Source of the DNA: Elusimicrobiota bacterium | GTDB lineage: Bacteria; Elusimicrobiota; Elusimicrobia; UBA1565 | Direction: 5' to 3' | Length of the DNA: 36,824 bases | Assembly: GCA_016218495.1 (NCBI GenBank) | Contig: JACRDU010000136.1 | Location: forward strand, 1-36,824 | Shown: one piece after another, positions 1 through 7,730 of the stretch | How the letters are laid out: every line of letters begins with the position of its first letter | How positions within the stretch are numbered: position 1 is the stretch's first letter | Translations under genes and position numbers: made by a program | Notes under the pieces: generated by a model | What the model was told of the DNA's origin: nothing | Database searches by the model: none | The model's input: only the letters and a program-made list of their open reading frames with translations

Positions 1-2
1 AG

Positions 3-131
3 TTTCTTCTGCGCGGGTTGGCGAAGGTCCGAGCGGAGTGGTCGCTGATCGCGATGGGACACAACCTCATGAAGCTCTGGAAAGCGGCGTCAACCGGTCC
101 TCCGCGGGTTAAGCGGGCGCTTGCGGCGTGA
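3..131 (+). CDS. Transposase C-terminal end, IS1182-like (partial at window edge)
   Basis: Reading from base 3 gives 42 codons ending at TGA 129-131. The peptide contains LRGLAKVRAEWSLIAMGHN followed by LMKLWKAA. This resembles the extreme C-terminus of IS1182-type DDE transposases, where an arginine-rich RGL.KV..EW helix precedes a conserved HNL.KL segment. Only the last part is in the window, so catalytic residues cannot be seen. An insertion sequence therefore ends close to the left edge of this window. The family call rests on a short peptide and on memory of the family. The frame being open to the window edge and the motif match make a real coding end likely. Confidence 0.65.
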   Translation, partial: FLLRGLAKVRAEWSLIAMGHNLMKLWKAASTGPPRVKRALAA

Positions 132-178
132 AAAAGCGAGGGGGATCGTGAGAAGAGAAGGACGCGGCAGCTCTCGAC

Positions 179-230
179 GAGCCCGTCGACCTCAGTTGAC
201 CCTCGTTTCGGCCGTTACTCGGACGGGCTC
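179..230. repeat. Inverted repeat downstream of the transposase end
   Basis: GAGCCCGTC at 179-187 is perfectly complementary to GACGGGCTC at 222-230, with a 34-base loop. It lies about 50 bases after the transposase stop. It could be an insertion-sequence end structure or a hairpin. It has no T-tract and is too loosely spaced to be a convincing intrinsic terminator. Confidence 0.3.
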
Positions 231-248
231 CTAGGGCGGTGGGATGCG

Positions 249-563
249 GTGGATGTGCTGGAGCCGCGTCCAGTGGGCATCTGGTGGGCGGTCCCCCAGA
301 AAGAAGGTTTGCTCATCGGCGACCTGGACCAGGAGGGGGCGGGCTGGAAGGCCGGACTGAGACCCGGGGATCTCCTCACGGCGGTGCATGGCAAGGCGGT
401 ATCGAGTCAGGAGGATTTTTTTAGGCTTCGTGGCGAGTTCCAGGGCCTGAAGTCTGGTGATCGCCGCATCTTCTCAGTGACGCGCGCGGGCACGGGGAAG
501 GCGGAGGAAATGGATGTGGCGGTGGAATTGGTGAGGCAGTGGAAGCCCGTGCGACGTAATTGA
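249..563 (+). CDS. Short PDZ-domain protein, probably a truncated remnant
   Basis: The 104-residue product is almost entirely one PDZ domain: a carboxylate-binding-type loop (GIWWAV), the segment GAGWKAGLRPGDLLTAVHGK typical of PDZ modules in HtrA, Ctp and site-2 proteases, and a final beta strand. PDZ domains bind C-terminal or extended peptide segments; alone the domain has no catalytic role. No signal peptide or second domain is present. The GTG start at 249 is the first available start, but the frame is open back to 132, just after the transposase stop. I infer that insertion of the mobile element may have removed the 5' part of a longer PDZ-containing envelope protein. It could instead be an independent small gene. 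No ribosome-binding site is obvious. Confidence 0.5.
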   Translation: MDVLEPRPVGIWWAVPQKEGLLIGDLDQEGAGWKAGLRPGDLLTAVHGKAVSSQEDFFRLRGEFQGLKSGDRRIFSVTRAGTGKAEEMDVAVELVRQWKPVRRN

Positions 564-755
564 CGCTCTCTTAAGCAATGTCCTGCTCTCTGGGCATGAG
601 ACCATTCGGCAGCCCTGCGCAGCTCGAAGACCGTCGCCTCCTTATCGCTCCGTCCATCGACCGCCACCGCCACTTTATCCCCCAGCTATGCCTGGGGAAC
701 TTCAACCGGACAGGCGTGGGTAATGGGATAGGCTCTTAGCCTCCATCACGGACCC

Positions 756-1376
756 CTATTCCGCCGCGCCGGCCTGTTTGGCGCAGACCCAGTACATGTA
801 CGCATAGTTGAACGGGTCGCTGACGGAATTCGTCCGGTCGTAGGTGTCATGCCCCGCGATGAACTCATGGATAAGGGTCGATTCGTCGAGGATCCTCATC
901 CAGTGGCGGCCGGTCGCCTCCACGAATCCCTTACGCGCCAGGGTGAGAGACGCTTCCGGACCGACCTTCTGGTCTCCGTAATATTGCTGCTCGATGAAAA
1001 GCCCATCAAACCGGCGATAGTCCATGACCCGGCCGTCACCGCCTTCGTTCCAGCCTCGGAAGCTGTAGAATTCCCTGCAGCGCCAGCGTCCGCCCGTCAG
1101 GATCCGAGCCGCCCTCTCCAGTTCCATGGGGGCGTCTGCGGTCGGCGTGGGGGCCGCGGCGAACCGCCGTCGGACCTCGTCTATGAACGGATTGCCGGAT
1201 GGCCAGAGCCGGTCCTCGCCGCCCTTCTGCGCCGCCATGCGCTTCCCCATTTCCTTCGCTTCCGTTATCTGCGCACCGAATCCGCTGGCATCGAAGGAGC
1301 TGCTCTGCCCCCAGACGAGCCCCGGTATGAGCGCGAACGCCAGTACCGCCGTCCCTGCCTTCAGGTTCATCTTCAT
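756..1376 (-). CDS. Secreted protein of unknown function, paralogue of the 4404-5042 product
   Basis: The product has 206 residues. I chose the ATG at 1376 because GGAGGG lies eight bases upstream and the product then begins with a classical signal peptide (MKMNLKAGTAVLAFALIPGL, cleavage near VWGQ). Longer upstream starts would bury that signal. The mature part shares a colinear set of motifs with the 4404-5042 protein: FIDEVRRRF, a W.CR.F segment, FDG(L/I), (S)L.L.R.G, GR.W.R(I/V), a TLI(H/I)E segment, and a final VCA(K/V)Q. The conserved cysteine pair (W.CR and VCA) could form a disulfide. I do not recognise the family. The gene faces away from the pilin-like gene at 1662 and has about 285 bases of shared upstream region. 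Confidence 0.8.
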   Translation of the reverse strand: MKMNLKAGTAVLAFALIPGLVWGQSSSFDASGFGAQITEAKEMGKRMAAQKGGEDRLWPSGNPFIDEVRRRFAAAPTPTADAPMELERAARILTGGRWRCREFYSFRGWNEGGDGRVMDYRRFDGLFIEQQYYGDQKVGPEASLTLARKGFVEATGRHWMRILDESTLIHEFIAGHDTYDRTNSVSDPFNYAYMYWVCAKQAGAAE

Positions 1377-1577
1377 GTTTTTCTCCCTCCGCATCGCATC
1401 TTTGTGCCCTTCGAAGTCAGTATGCTTGCAGTCCCGGGGCAAGTCCTGGGCATCGGGGGAAGGACCGGCCCGGGATTCGGACCAGGCGGGCCGTGTCGCC
1501 GAAAGGGCGGAATAGCAACATGTCTTGTTACTGGGATTCGTCCGCCGCTCGGGGTCAGGGCCAGGATGGGCTCAGCA

Positions 1578-1606
1578 TTGCGCCAGGCCGGCGTGCCTGA
1601 CATAAT
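1578..1606 (+). promoter_or_regulatory. Candidate sigma-70-type promoter for the 1662 operon
   Basis: TTGCGC at 1578-1583 and CATAAT at 1601-1606 are separated by 17 bases. Transcription would start near 1613, about 50 bases before the ATG at 1662. Both boxes match the consensus at four to five of six positions in GC-rich surroundings. Confidence 0.4.
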
Positions 1607-1661
1607 CCTCACACACGCCTCATCGGGGTCTGACTCCGGTGCGATATGCTATAGAACAGGC

Positions 1662-2003
1662 ATGAGGAAAGAGGGGGGCGCGGTCCTGGTCTATGTCCTG
1701 GTCGCCACGGTCCTCGTCGGGCTTGTCGCCGCAGCGGTCTCCCGGACCGCGTTCAGCGGCCGGGTGCTCCAGATGCGGGCCGAAGCCCAGGGGCGGGCGC
1801 GGTTGCTGCTCCTTGGGGCGCGGGCGCGCGCCGAGGCTTGCCTCTTCGACCCTGTCGACGCAGGCCGTTCATGCGCGCCGACGGCGGCCCAGAGGGCTTG
1901 CCTCCCCATAGAGGCCGAGGGGAGGCGGGTCGAGTTCAGCTTTGAGGGCAGCCAGCCGGAATGCCGGATTAGGATTTCATTGGCAGCGGCGCAGGTGCGA
2001 TGA
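1662..2003 (+). CDS. Prepilin-like / PilX-N-like membrane-anchored protein
   Basis: The product has 113 residues. The start is the ATG at 1662; the same frame is open far upstream, but that part reads as the antisense of the 756-1376 gene. The N-terminus is MRKEGGAVLVYVLVATVLVG: a short basic leader with a GG, then one hydrophobic helix of about 20 residues, then an amphipathic helix rich in Arg and Ala. This is the arrangement of minor pilins and PilX-type proteins, where the helix is cleaved by prepilin peptidase and packs into a type IV pilus or pseudopilus. The C-terminal part has three Cys residues (ACLF, SCAP, ACLP) plus one near the end, suggesting disulfides. The glutamate usually at position 5 of the mature helix is not obvious, so assignment to true pilins is tentative. 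It is 15 bases upstream of the next gene. Confidence 0.65.
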   Translation: MRKEGGAVLVYVLVATVLVGLVAAAVSRTAFSGRVLQMRAEAQGRARLLLLGARARAEACLFDPVDAGRSCAPTAAQRACLPIEAEGRRVEFSFEGSQPECRIRISLAAAQVR

Positions 2004-2018
2004 TGACGGGCATCGTGT

Positions 2019-2909
2019 ATGGCTAGGGACATCCACATCCATATCCGGATAGGCCGCAGGACCCTCATCGGAGCCCTGGCCGGCGCCATACTCCTGGGGG
2101 TCTGCTTCGAGGTCGTGTCGCAGACCATGGAACTGACCACCTACTATCCATCCCCGGTCGGAATCTACCGGAAGTTGGTCACGGTGCTGGATGCCGTCTT
2201 GGCGCGCGACGGCGGGCAGGTCCTGATCGGGAATCCCGAGAAGCCCGTGGCTTCAATCGGGGGCAGGCAGGTCAAGATGATCTCGGTCGGCACCCTGGTC
2301 GTCGACGACGTCTACCTAGCGAACCCGGTCTTCGGTTCTCCGCGCTGGGCCAGCCGGGAGCCGGTCGAGCTGGATTTCTCCTCGCCCGGGACCTATGTCT
2401 GGATAGTGCCGACCGGGGTGACGGAGGTTTCGGCGGAGCTCTGGGGCGGCGGGGGCGGCGGGGGCGGGGACAACAGCACCGGCGGCGGGGGTGGCGGCGG
2501 AGGGGGCTACGTCAAAGGAGTCGCCGCCGTGGTCCCGGGATCGACGCTCCAGATTGTGGTCGGAGCCGGGGGGAGCGGCGGGGGCGTCGCGGGCTGCTGG
2601 CATTGCGGCGGGGGGGACGGTGGAGACGGGCAGGCATCGCGCCTCCTCGGCTTGACGGCGTACGGAGGCGCTCACGGCAAAGGGGCGTTCGCGGGGTTCG
2701 GAGGGCAGGGCGGGGGCGGCCAAGGCGGGGACGTCAGGTCCGGGGCCGCTGGCCAGGCCGGGACCGTCTACCTCGGCTCGGCTGCCGGCGGCGCCGCCGC
2801 GGCGGGTGGGGCGGGGGGAGGCGGTTCGGGCGGGAAGTCTCTGGGCTGGCCGGCCCCCAATACCGCGGGGGGGGAGGGTGGGGGTGGGAGAGTTTTCATC
2901 CGGTATTGA
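2019..2909 (+). CDS. Membrane-anchored glycine-rich surface protein with ELTTYYPSP motif
   Basis: The product has 296 residues. Residues 1-12 are basic/His-rich, 15-35 form one hydrophobic helix (signal anchor), and directly after it comes MELTTYYPSPVGIYRKL. A TTYYPSP.G.Y..L segment after an N-terminal helix is something I associate with pilin-like and surface proteins of Elusimicrobiota and Omnitrophota. Residues 40-110 are a short beta-rich stretch. From about residue 118 a YVWIVPTGVTEV..ELWG segment opens a glycine-rich domain containing long Gly runs, of the kind found in phage tail-like and adhesive surface proteins. It ends GGRVFIRY. It follows the prepilin-like gene by 15 bases and so is probably cotranscribed with it. 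Function is inferred as surface display or adhesion. Confidence 0.75.
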   Translation: MARDIHIHIRIGRRTLIGALAGAILLGVCFEVVSQTMELTTYYPSPVGIYRKLVTVLDAVLARDGGQVLIGNPEKPVASIGGRQVKMISVGTLVVDDVYLANPVFGSPRWASREPVELDFSSPGTYVWIVPTGVTEVSAELWGGGGGGGGDNSTGGGGGGGGGYVKGVAAVVPGSTLQIVVGAGGSGGGVAGCWHCGGGDGGDGQASRLLGLTAYGGAHGKGAFAGFGGQGGGGQGGDVRSGAAGQAGTVYLGSAAGGAAAAGGAGGGGSGGKSLGWPAPNTAGGEGGGGRVFIRY

Positions 2910-4236
2910 AGCGGCGGGTTCTGTTCGGGTCAATTGCCGGAGGAGATTCGGCATCCTCCTGACCATTCTCCTGGCGGCCCCGAATTCGGTCGCGGGGCAG
3001 GCGGCAGGAGGGATGCGAAGTCGGGGAGATTCGGCGCGCGGTTTGAAGGACTCCGCAGCCTCGGTCCAGGATTACGTCGTCGGGATCCGGAGGCGCCTGC
3101 ATGCGAATCCGGAGCTCCGGTTCCAGGAGATTCGGACGCTGGCGTACATCAAGGAGGAGGCGCTGGCGATCGCCGGGCGCATGTCCGGGGCTTCTAAAGG
3201 TTCGGGGATGAGCCTTGCGCTGCGCGAGCTTGCCGGAGGTCTGGTGGTGGACCTCACGGTCGACCCGTCTTTCGACCGCCTCCTCTTTCGTGCCGACGTT
3301 GACGCGCTTCCCGTGCAGGAGGCGACCGGCCTCCCGTATGCTTCCGCCGTCCCGGGCGTCTCGCACGCCTGCGGCCACGACGCCAATGCGGCCATTCTGC
3401 TCGGTGCGATGAGGGCCATCGCGGGGGGCGCGCTCAGGCCTGGGTTCAATATCCGATTCGTCTTCCAGCGCGCGGAGGAGAATCCCCTGACGGAATCAGG
3501 CGGCGCCATGCTCGTGCGTGAGGGGGTCCTGTCCGGGGTCAGCCGGGCCTTCGCCTTACACATCAATACCGAGGGCAAGGCCAGGTCGGGGCAGTTCAAG
3601 ACGCGGGCGGGGCGCTTCTTCGCCAATTCCGGCCGGGCCCGGATTTCCCTCGAGTGCGCGGGAGGCCACGTCGCCAAACCTGAGGTGGGATCCAACTGCT
3701 CCGATGTCCTCTTGGATATCGGCACGGGACTCCGGAACTTCGCCATCACACACCTCGGCCCACTCGAGCCCATCTCCCTTGTGCCCGCCGCTCTATCCTC
3801 GGGAGCGTCGGGCGTCTCGAACGTCCGGCCGTCCCAGGCCGAGTTGTGGTTCGCTTTCCGTCACTTCCTGGCGCCGGAAAGGACCGCCGCCGCCAGACAG
3901 GCTTTTCGGGCCCGGGTGGAGGCGATTGTCTCGGCGTATCCTGACGCGACCGCTCACGTGGAGTTCTACGATGGTCATCCGACCCTGGTCAACGATCCCG
4001 AGGCGACGCGGTCCGTATCCGACATGCTTGCGCAGGCGGGGGAGGACGTGGCGGAGTCCGAGCCCGTTTTTGGAGGAGAGGATTTCGCCCACTATTTGGA
4101 GAAGGTCCCAGGCGTGTTGGTTTTGCTCGGGGCCTATCAGGAAGGTTCCGGCGGGAGCCACACCGCGTCCTTCAACCCCGATGAGCGTGCTTTCCTGAAC
4201 GGCGTCCTCTTTTGGCTCCTGCTCGCGGCCGGCTGA
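2884..4236 (+). CDS. Exported M20-family amidohydrolase / metallopeptidase
   Basis: This is a zinc-dependent hydrolase of the M20D amidohydrolase type (hippurate/N-acyl amino acid hydrolase-like). Visible motifs: RRRLHANPE at the start of the catalytic domain, the metal-ligand region LLFRADVDALPV, HACGHD (His161, His165, Asp166), the Glu-Glu pair (198-199), ALHIN (His226), and near the C-terminus GGEDFAHY and SHTASF. All the usual metal and catalytic residues are present, so it should be active. A hydrophobic stretch (GILLTILLAAPNSVAG) indicates export to the periplasm. The start is uncertain: GTG at 2884 (or 2878) follows a G-rich purine stretch and overlaps the previous gene by 26 bases. 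ATG 3013 has a better GGAGG but would remove the signal peptide. The frame is 450 residues from 2884. Confidence 0.82.
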   Translation: MGEFSSGIEAAGSVRVNCRRRFGILLTILLAAPNSVAGQAAGGMRSRGDSARGLKDSAASVQDYVVGIRRRLHANPELRFQEIRTLAYIKEEALAIAGRMSGASKGSGMSLALRELAGGLVVDLTVDPSFDRLLFRADVDALPVQEATGLPYASAVPGVSHACGHDANAAILLGAMRAIAGGALRPGFNIRFVFQRAEENPLTESGGAMLVREGVLSGVSRAFALHINTEGKARSGQFKTRAGRFFANSGRARISLECAGGHVAKPEVGSNCSDVLLDIGTGLRNFAITHLGPLEPISLVPAALSSGASGVSNVRPSQAELWFAFRHFLAPERTAAARQAFRARVEAIVSAYPDATAHVEFYDGHPTLVNDPEATRSVSDMLAQAGEDVAESEPVFGGEDFAHYLEKVPGVLVLLGAYQEGSGGSHTASFNPDERAFLNGVLFWLLLAAG

Positions 4237-4403
4237 GGCCCCCGGGGCCCCGGTAACGGACTTGGTTATTAGGCCGCCTTCGCGCTAACGCCTCCGGTTT
4301 GGACCGACTGCCCTCCGGCGCTTGCCCCCATGGCCCTCACGACGTCCGGATGTTCCGGGTAAGCTCCGGGGGAAGGCGAAGGAGACGGGCGGAGGGAGGG
4401 ACC

Positions 4404-5042
4404 ATGGCACCCAAGACGGCGCGCAGGTTGTGGGCGACGGTGGCGGCAGGGATGTTTCTGGCCTCGGCCGGAAGGGCTCAGGGCTTCGAGCGGGCGCTCG
4501 ATAGCGCCATCCTCGAGGTCGGCAGGCAGGGGAAGGCCTTGCGGGCGCGTGCGGCTGCGCAGACGGCAATGGGACGACCGGCCCCTGCTCCGGCTCCGAA
4601 TGCTTTCATAGACGAGCTTAGGCGCCGGTTCTCCCAGGCGCCGGTCTTCGACCCGGATGTCCCGGGAGACCGCGACGGCCTCGCCGACATCCTGCGCGAT
4701 AGCGAATGGTCCTGCCGGACCTTCACGGTCCTAGGCGAGGAACTGGGTGGGGCGGAACGCTTCCGCTTCATCCTTTTCGACGGGATTTACCTGGCCGATG
4801 TCAGCTCCGGGCCGGCGTCGTGGGAACACAAGTACAGCCTGGTCCTGACCCGGTCGGGGCTCTCCTCATCAGGGGAGCATGGGCGGGACTGGGTCCGGGT
4901 CATCGGTCTCGAGACCCTCATCATCGAGCATTCCGTTCCGGTTCATCTCGGGACTCCGGAATGTCCTGGGGCCGTCGCGGATTCCAGCCGAAAGGCGCTG
5001 GGCTACCGGGTCTGCGCCGTCCAAGAGAAGGGGCGTCCGTGA
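4404..5042 (+). CDS. Secreted protein of unknown function, paralogue of the 756-1376 product
   Basis: The product has 212 residues. The ATG at 4404 is preceded by GGAGGGAGGGACC and opens a signal peptide (MAPKTARRLWATVAAGMFLA, cleavage near GRAQ). The mature protein has the same motif order as the minus-strand gene at 756-1376: FIDELRRRF, a W.CR.F segment, FDGIYLAD, SLVLTRSGL, GRDWVRVI, TLIIEH and VCAVQ. Two conserved Cys positions are shared, and an additional Cys lies at PECPG. The family is unknown to me. It is 167 bases after the M20 gene and about 40 bases upstream of the promoter of the giant gene. It could therefore end the 1662 transcript or be transcribed alone. Confidence 0.8.
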   Translation: MAPKTARRLWATVAAGMFLASAGRAQGFERALDSAILEVGRQGKALRARAAAQTAMGRPAPAPAPNAFIDELRRRFSQAPVFDPDVPGDRDGLADILRDSEWSCRTFTVLGEELGGAERFRFILFDGIYLADVSSGPASWEHKYSLVLTRSGLSSSGEHGRDWVRVIGLETLIIEHSVPVHLGTPECPGAVADSSRKALGYRVCAVQEKGRP

Positions 5043-5081
5043 GCACGGCTTGCGCTAACGGCAGAATCTGTCGGGAGAGAC

Positions 5082-5109
5082 TTGAATTATTCGCACCCAG
5101 GCCTATACT
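5082..5109 (+). promoter_or_regulatory. Probable promoter of the giant adhesin-motor operon
   Basis: TTGAAT at 5082-5087 and TATACT at 5104-5109 are 16 bases apart, in an AT-richer island within very GC-rich sequence. Initiation would fall near 5116. AAGGAAGG at 5113-5120 follows immediately. This is the best sigma-70-like site I found in the window. It sits directly before the run of overlapping plus-strand genes ending at 28032. Confidence 0.55.
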
Positions 5110-5138
5110 CTTAAGGAAGGAATCGCAACCTCTTCGTA

Positions 5139-7730
5139 ATGTATTTCCCGGGGTCCCCAGGTATCGTTGGCATGGTGAGAACCGCCCTGCGTCGCCGCTT
5201 CTTGGGTGTCGCCGCCGTCGTGTTGACGGCGATTCCCGGCTGGGCTGCCATCGCCCCCGGCCGGGTCACCGACCTCTCCGTCCAGGCGATGGCATCGACC
5301 GGTCTGGGCGCCGGTTCGATGAGCGTGACCCTGGACTGGACCGCGCCGGGCGCTGAAGGGTACTCTGGCGCCCTGAGCGGCTTCTTCTCCGTGCGCTGGT
5401 CGACGGTCCAGCCCATAACGAGCGACCTGCAGTTCCAGAACGCGGCCTTCGCGCAGGACGCGGCGGCGGCCGGTGTGACGCCGGGCAGCCGGCAGTCGAT
5501 GACGATCGCCGGCCTGGACTCCTCGGCCACCCACTATTTCGTCTTGAAGTCCACCGACGACGAGGGTCTGACCTCGGTCTTGTCGCTGGGAGCCACCGCG
5601 CCGAGCTATGTGCTGCGCTCTACGTGGTCGGCGGATTCGCGCGTCATGGCGCTGGGGGACCTCGACGGGGACGGCGACCTCGACGTCGTGGTGCAGGACG
5701 CCGGGCTCGACTTCGTGCTGCGGCGCAATCCCGACGGGGGCTTCACGAGGTTCCTGCTATCTGATAACAACGGCGCGGGGATTGCCCTGGGAGACTACGA
5801 CAACGACGGCGACCTGGACATCGCGGTGGCGGCGGGGAACAACACTCAGTCCTATGTCGCCCGCAACCTCGGGCAGGGGACTTTCTCCACCTTCACGCTC
5901 ACCGGCGCCGGGAATGCAGTGGGCGCCGTCTGGGGCGACTTCGACAACGACCGCGACCTGGACCTGGTGCTGGCTTATGACGACGCCGCGTCGCGCCTGT
6001 ATCGCAACGGCCTGCCCACGCCGTTGAGCTTCTCCCGCGAGGACCTTGCCCTGTCCGGCAGCGGGACGGCGGGGGTGGGCGCCGCCGACTTCGACAACGA
6101 CGGGATGCTCGACCTCGTCCAGGCGAACCGTCTCGGAGCGGGCGTGGACAGCTTCCTGATGCGCAACGGCGGGACCTCTCCCAGCATCCGGGTGGAACTG
6201 CGCGGCAGCCGCCGCGCCTCGGACGCGGAGGGAGGGTTGTCGGTGGGCGACCTCGACGGCGACGGCGACCCCGACGTCATCGTGGCGAGCGAGGACGGGG
6301 GCACGATACAGTCGCTGCGCAACGACGACACGGCCCTAAACGCTCCGACGGCCCCATCGGCCCTGGCGGCCTCTTTCTCGGAATACGGGTTGTTTTCGAG
6401 CTCGGGGGTGCTGACGCTGTCTTGGGGCCTGGGAGCCGACGCCGACGAAGCGGCCGACAACCTGCGCTACCTGGTGCGGGTGGGGAGCGAGCCGGGCGGG
6501 CGGGGAATCATCTCGCGCGCCCCGTACGCCGGCGGCGACGGCCATAATGCAGGCTGGTTCCAGCACCCGGACCGAATATCTTCAACGACGGCGCAGGGGC
6601 GGTACCTGGTCCTATCCAAGGGCGCATCGGTCTACTGGGACGTGGTGGCCTTGGATCGCATCCTCCGTCGTTCGGCTCCGACCGGCGAAGCGCAGGTCTC
6701 TCTTGTCGCGCCCCGGGTCGTGACGGACCTGCGGGTTGCCAGCATCGTTTCCACCGGACTCGGGGCCGCGTCGCTGACGGTGACCCTGACCTGGACGGCC
6801 CCCGGCGACGACGGCGCCGACGGAGCCCTGAGCGGGCTCTACGACCTGCGCTGGTCCGCGACTGCTCCGTTGACGGGCGCCGCCGCCTATTCCGCCGCGC
6901 CGTTCCAACTGCAGCGGGCGACCAGCGCGGTGACGCCCGGCACCTTGCAGTCTGTCTCCTTGAGCGGTCTCTCGGCCCTGACTTCGTATTACTTCGCGCT
7001 GACCACCAAGGACCAGGTGGGGGTACGCTCGGACCTGTCGAACCCGGCGACGGCGCCGGCGTATGTGATTCCGCTGGCGCTTTCCGGCCAGTTCCTGGGC
7101 GCCCTCTGGGCGGACTTCGACGGGGATGGGGATCTCGACGGCGTCCTTAGCGGGAACAACCTCGTCTTGCTGCGCAACCTCGGGGGCGGGGTCCTCTCGC
7201 AATCCAACATCGCGGTCGGCGGCACCCGGCGCAGCCTCGCGGTCGCCGACTACGACAACGACGGGGACCTGGACCTGGCGGTCTCAAGCTCGGCGTTCTT
7301 CTACGAAAACGCGGGGGATGGGACCTTCGTCGCGAAATCCACGGAGGTCATCGGGGTCGCCTCGGCGTGGGGGGATTACGACAACGACGGCGATTTCGAC
7401 CTCCTGGTCTCCCGGGACGGGGAGAATTTCATCTACCGGAACCAGGGGGGGGGGTCTTTGACCGGGTGTCGATTCCGGGGACGCCGGCAGGCAACACCGG
7501 GGTGGCCTGGGGGGACATCGACAGCGACGGCGACTTGGATGCGATGTTCGGGAACAACGGCGGAGGGACGGCGTACCTCCTGCGCAATGACGGCAGTGGC
7601 GGTTTTACTGTCAGCGACCCGGGAGCCAGCGGCTGTCAGGCCCAGGGCGGCGCGGGATTCGCGGACCTCGACGGCGACGGTGATGCCGACGCTCTTCTGC
7701 CCTGCAACAACTGGCTGTACCGATATCTGA
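5139..7730 (+). CDS. Giant FG-GAP/Fn3 surface protein, N-terminal part (frame broken at a G10 tract)
   Basis: This is the first reading frame of a gene that continues in another frame to 20323. Genuine sequence runs to the ten-G run at 7445-7454; the rest of this frame to 7730 is out of phase. The start is ATG 5139, or ATG 5172, which gives a tidier signal peptide (MVRTALRRRFLGVAAVVLTA...WA). After the signal come an Fn3 domain (about 5256-5600), five FG-GAP/VCBS blades with Ca-binding DxDxDGDxD loops (5650-6330), a linker domain, a second Fn3 (6712-7075) and three blades of the second propeller. In the frame as given, the cell would make an 863-residue secreted fragment lacking the C-terminal sorting domain. 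FG-GAP propellers are typical of integrin-like and adhesive surface proteins. Confidence 0.85.
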   Translation: MYFPGSPGIVGMVRTALRRRFLGVAAVVLTAIPGWAAIAPGRVTDLSVQAMASTGLGAGSMSVTLDWTAPGAEGYSGALSGFFSVRWSTVQPITSDLQFQNAAFAQDAAAAGVTPGSRQSMTIAGLDSSATHYFVLKSTDDEGLTSVLSLGATAPSYVLRSTWSADSRVMALGDLDGDGDLDVVVQDAGLDFVLRRNPDGGFTRFLLSDNNGAGIALGDYDNDGDLDIAVAAGNNTQSYVARNLGQGTFSTFTLTGAGNAVGAVWGDFDNDRDLDLVLAYDDAASRLYRNGLPTPLSFSREDLALSGSGTAGVGAADFDNDGMLDLVQANRLGAGVDSFLMRNGGTSPSIRVELRGSRRASDAEGGLSVGDLDGDGDPDVIVASEDGGTIQSLRNDDTALNAPTAPSALAASFSEYGLFSSSGVLTLSWGLGADADEAADNLRYLVRVGSEPGGRGIISRAPYAGGDGHNAGWFQHPDRISSTTAQGRYLVLSKGASVYWDVVALDRILRRSAPTGEAQVSLVAPRVVTDLRVASIVSTGLGAASLTVTLTWTAPGDDGADGALSGLYDLRWSATAPLTGAAAYSAAPFQLQRATSAVTPGTLQSVSLSGLSALTSYYFALTTKDQVGVRSDLSNPATAPAYVIPLALSGQFLGALWADFDGDGDLDGVLSGNNLVLLRNLGGGVLSQSNIAVGGTRRSLAVADYDNDGDLDLAVSSSAFFYENAGDGTFVAKSTEVIGVASAWGDYDNDGDFDLLVSRDGENFIYRNQGGGSLTGCRFRGRRQATPGWPGGTSTATATWMRCSGTTAEGRRTSCAMTAVAVLLSATREPAAVRPRAARDSRTSTATVMPTLFCPATTGCTDI

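Noticed and set aside
680-697. Small hairpin CCCCAG-CTATGC-CTGGGG in the 564-755 gap
   Set aside because: No T-tract on either strand and no gene end close enough to make it a convincing terminator; the gap holds no supported gene.
849-1661. Plus-strand frame in phase with the prepilin-like gene, giving a 384-residue protein
   Set aside because: It is antisense to the well-supported secreted protein at 756-1376 and has no domain-like sequence. The signal/helix of the real gene begins at ATG 1662.
4282-5060. Nine-base direct repeat GCGCTAACG at 4282-4290 and 5052-5060 flanking the 4404 gene
   Set aside because: Too short to support a target-site duplication or cassette boundary; no transposase or inverted ends accompany it.
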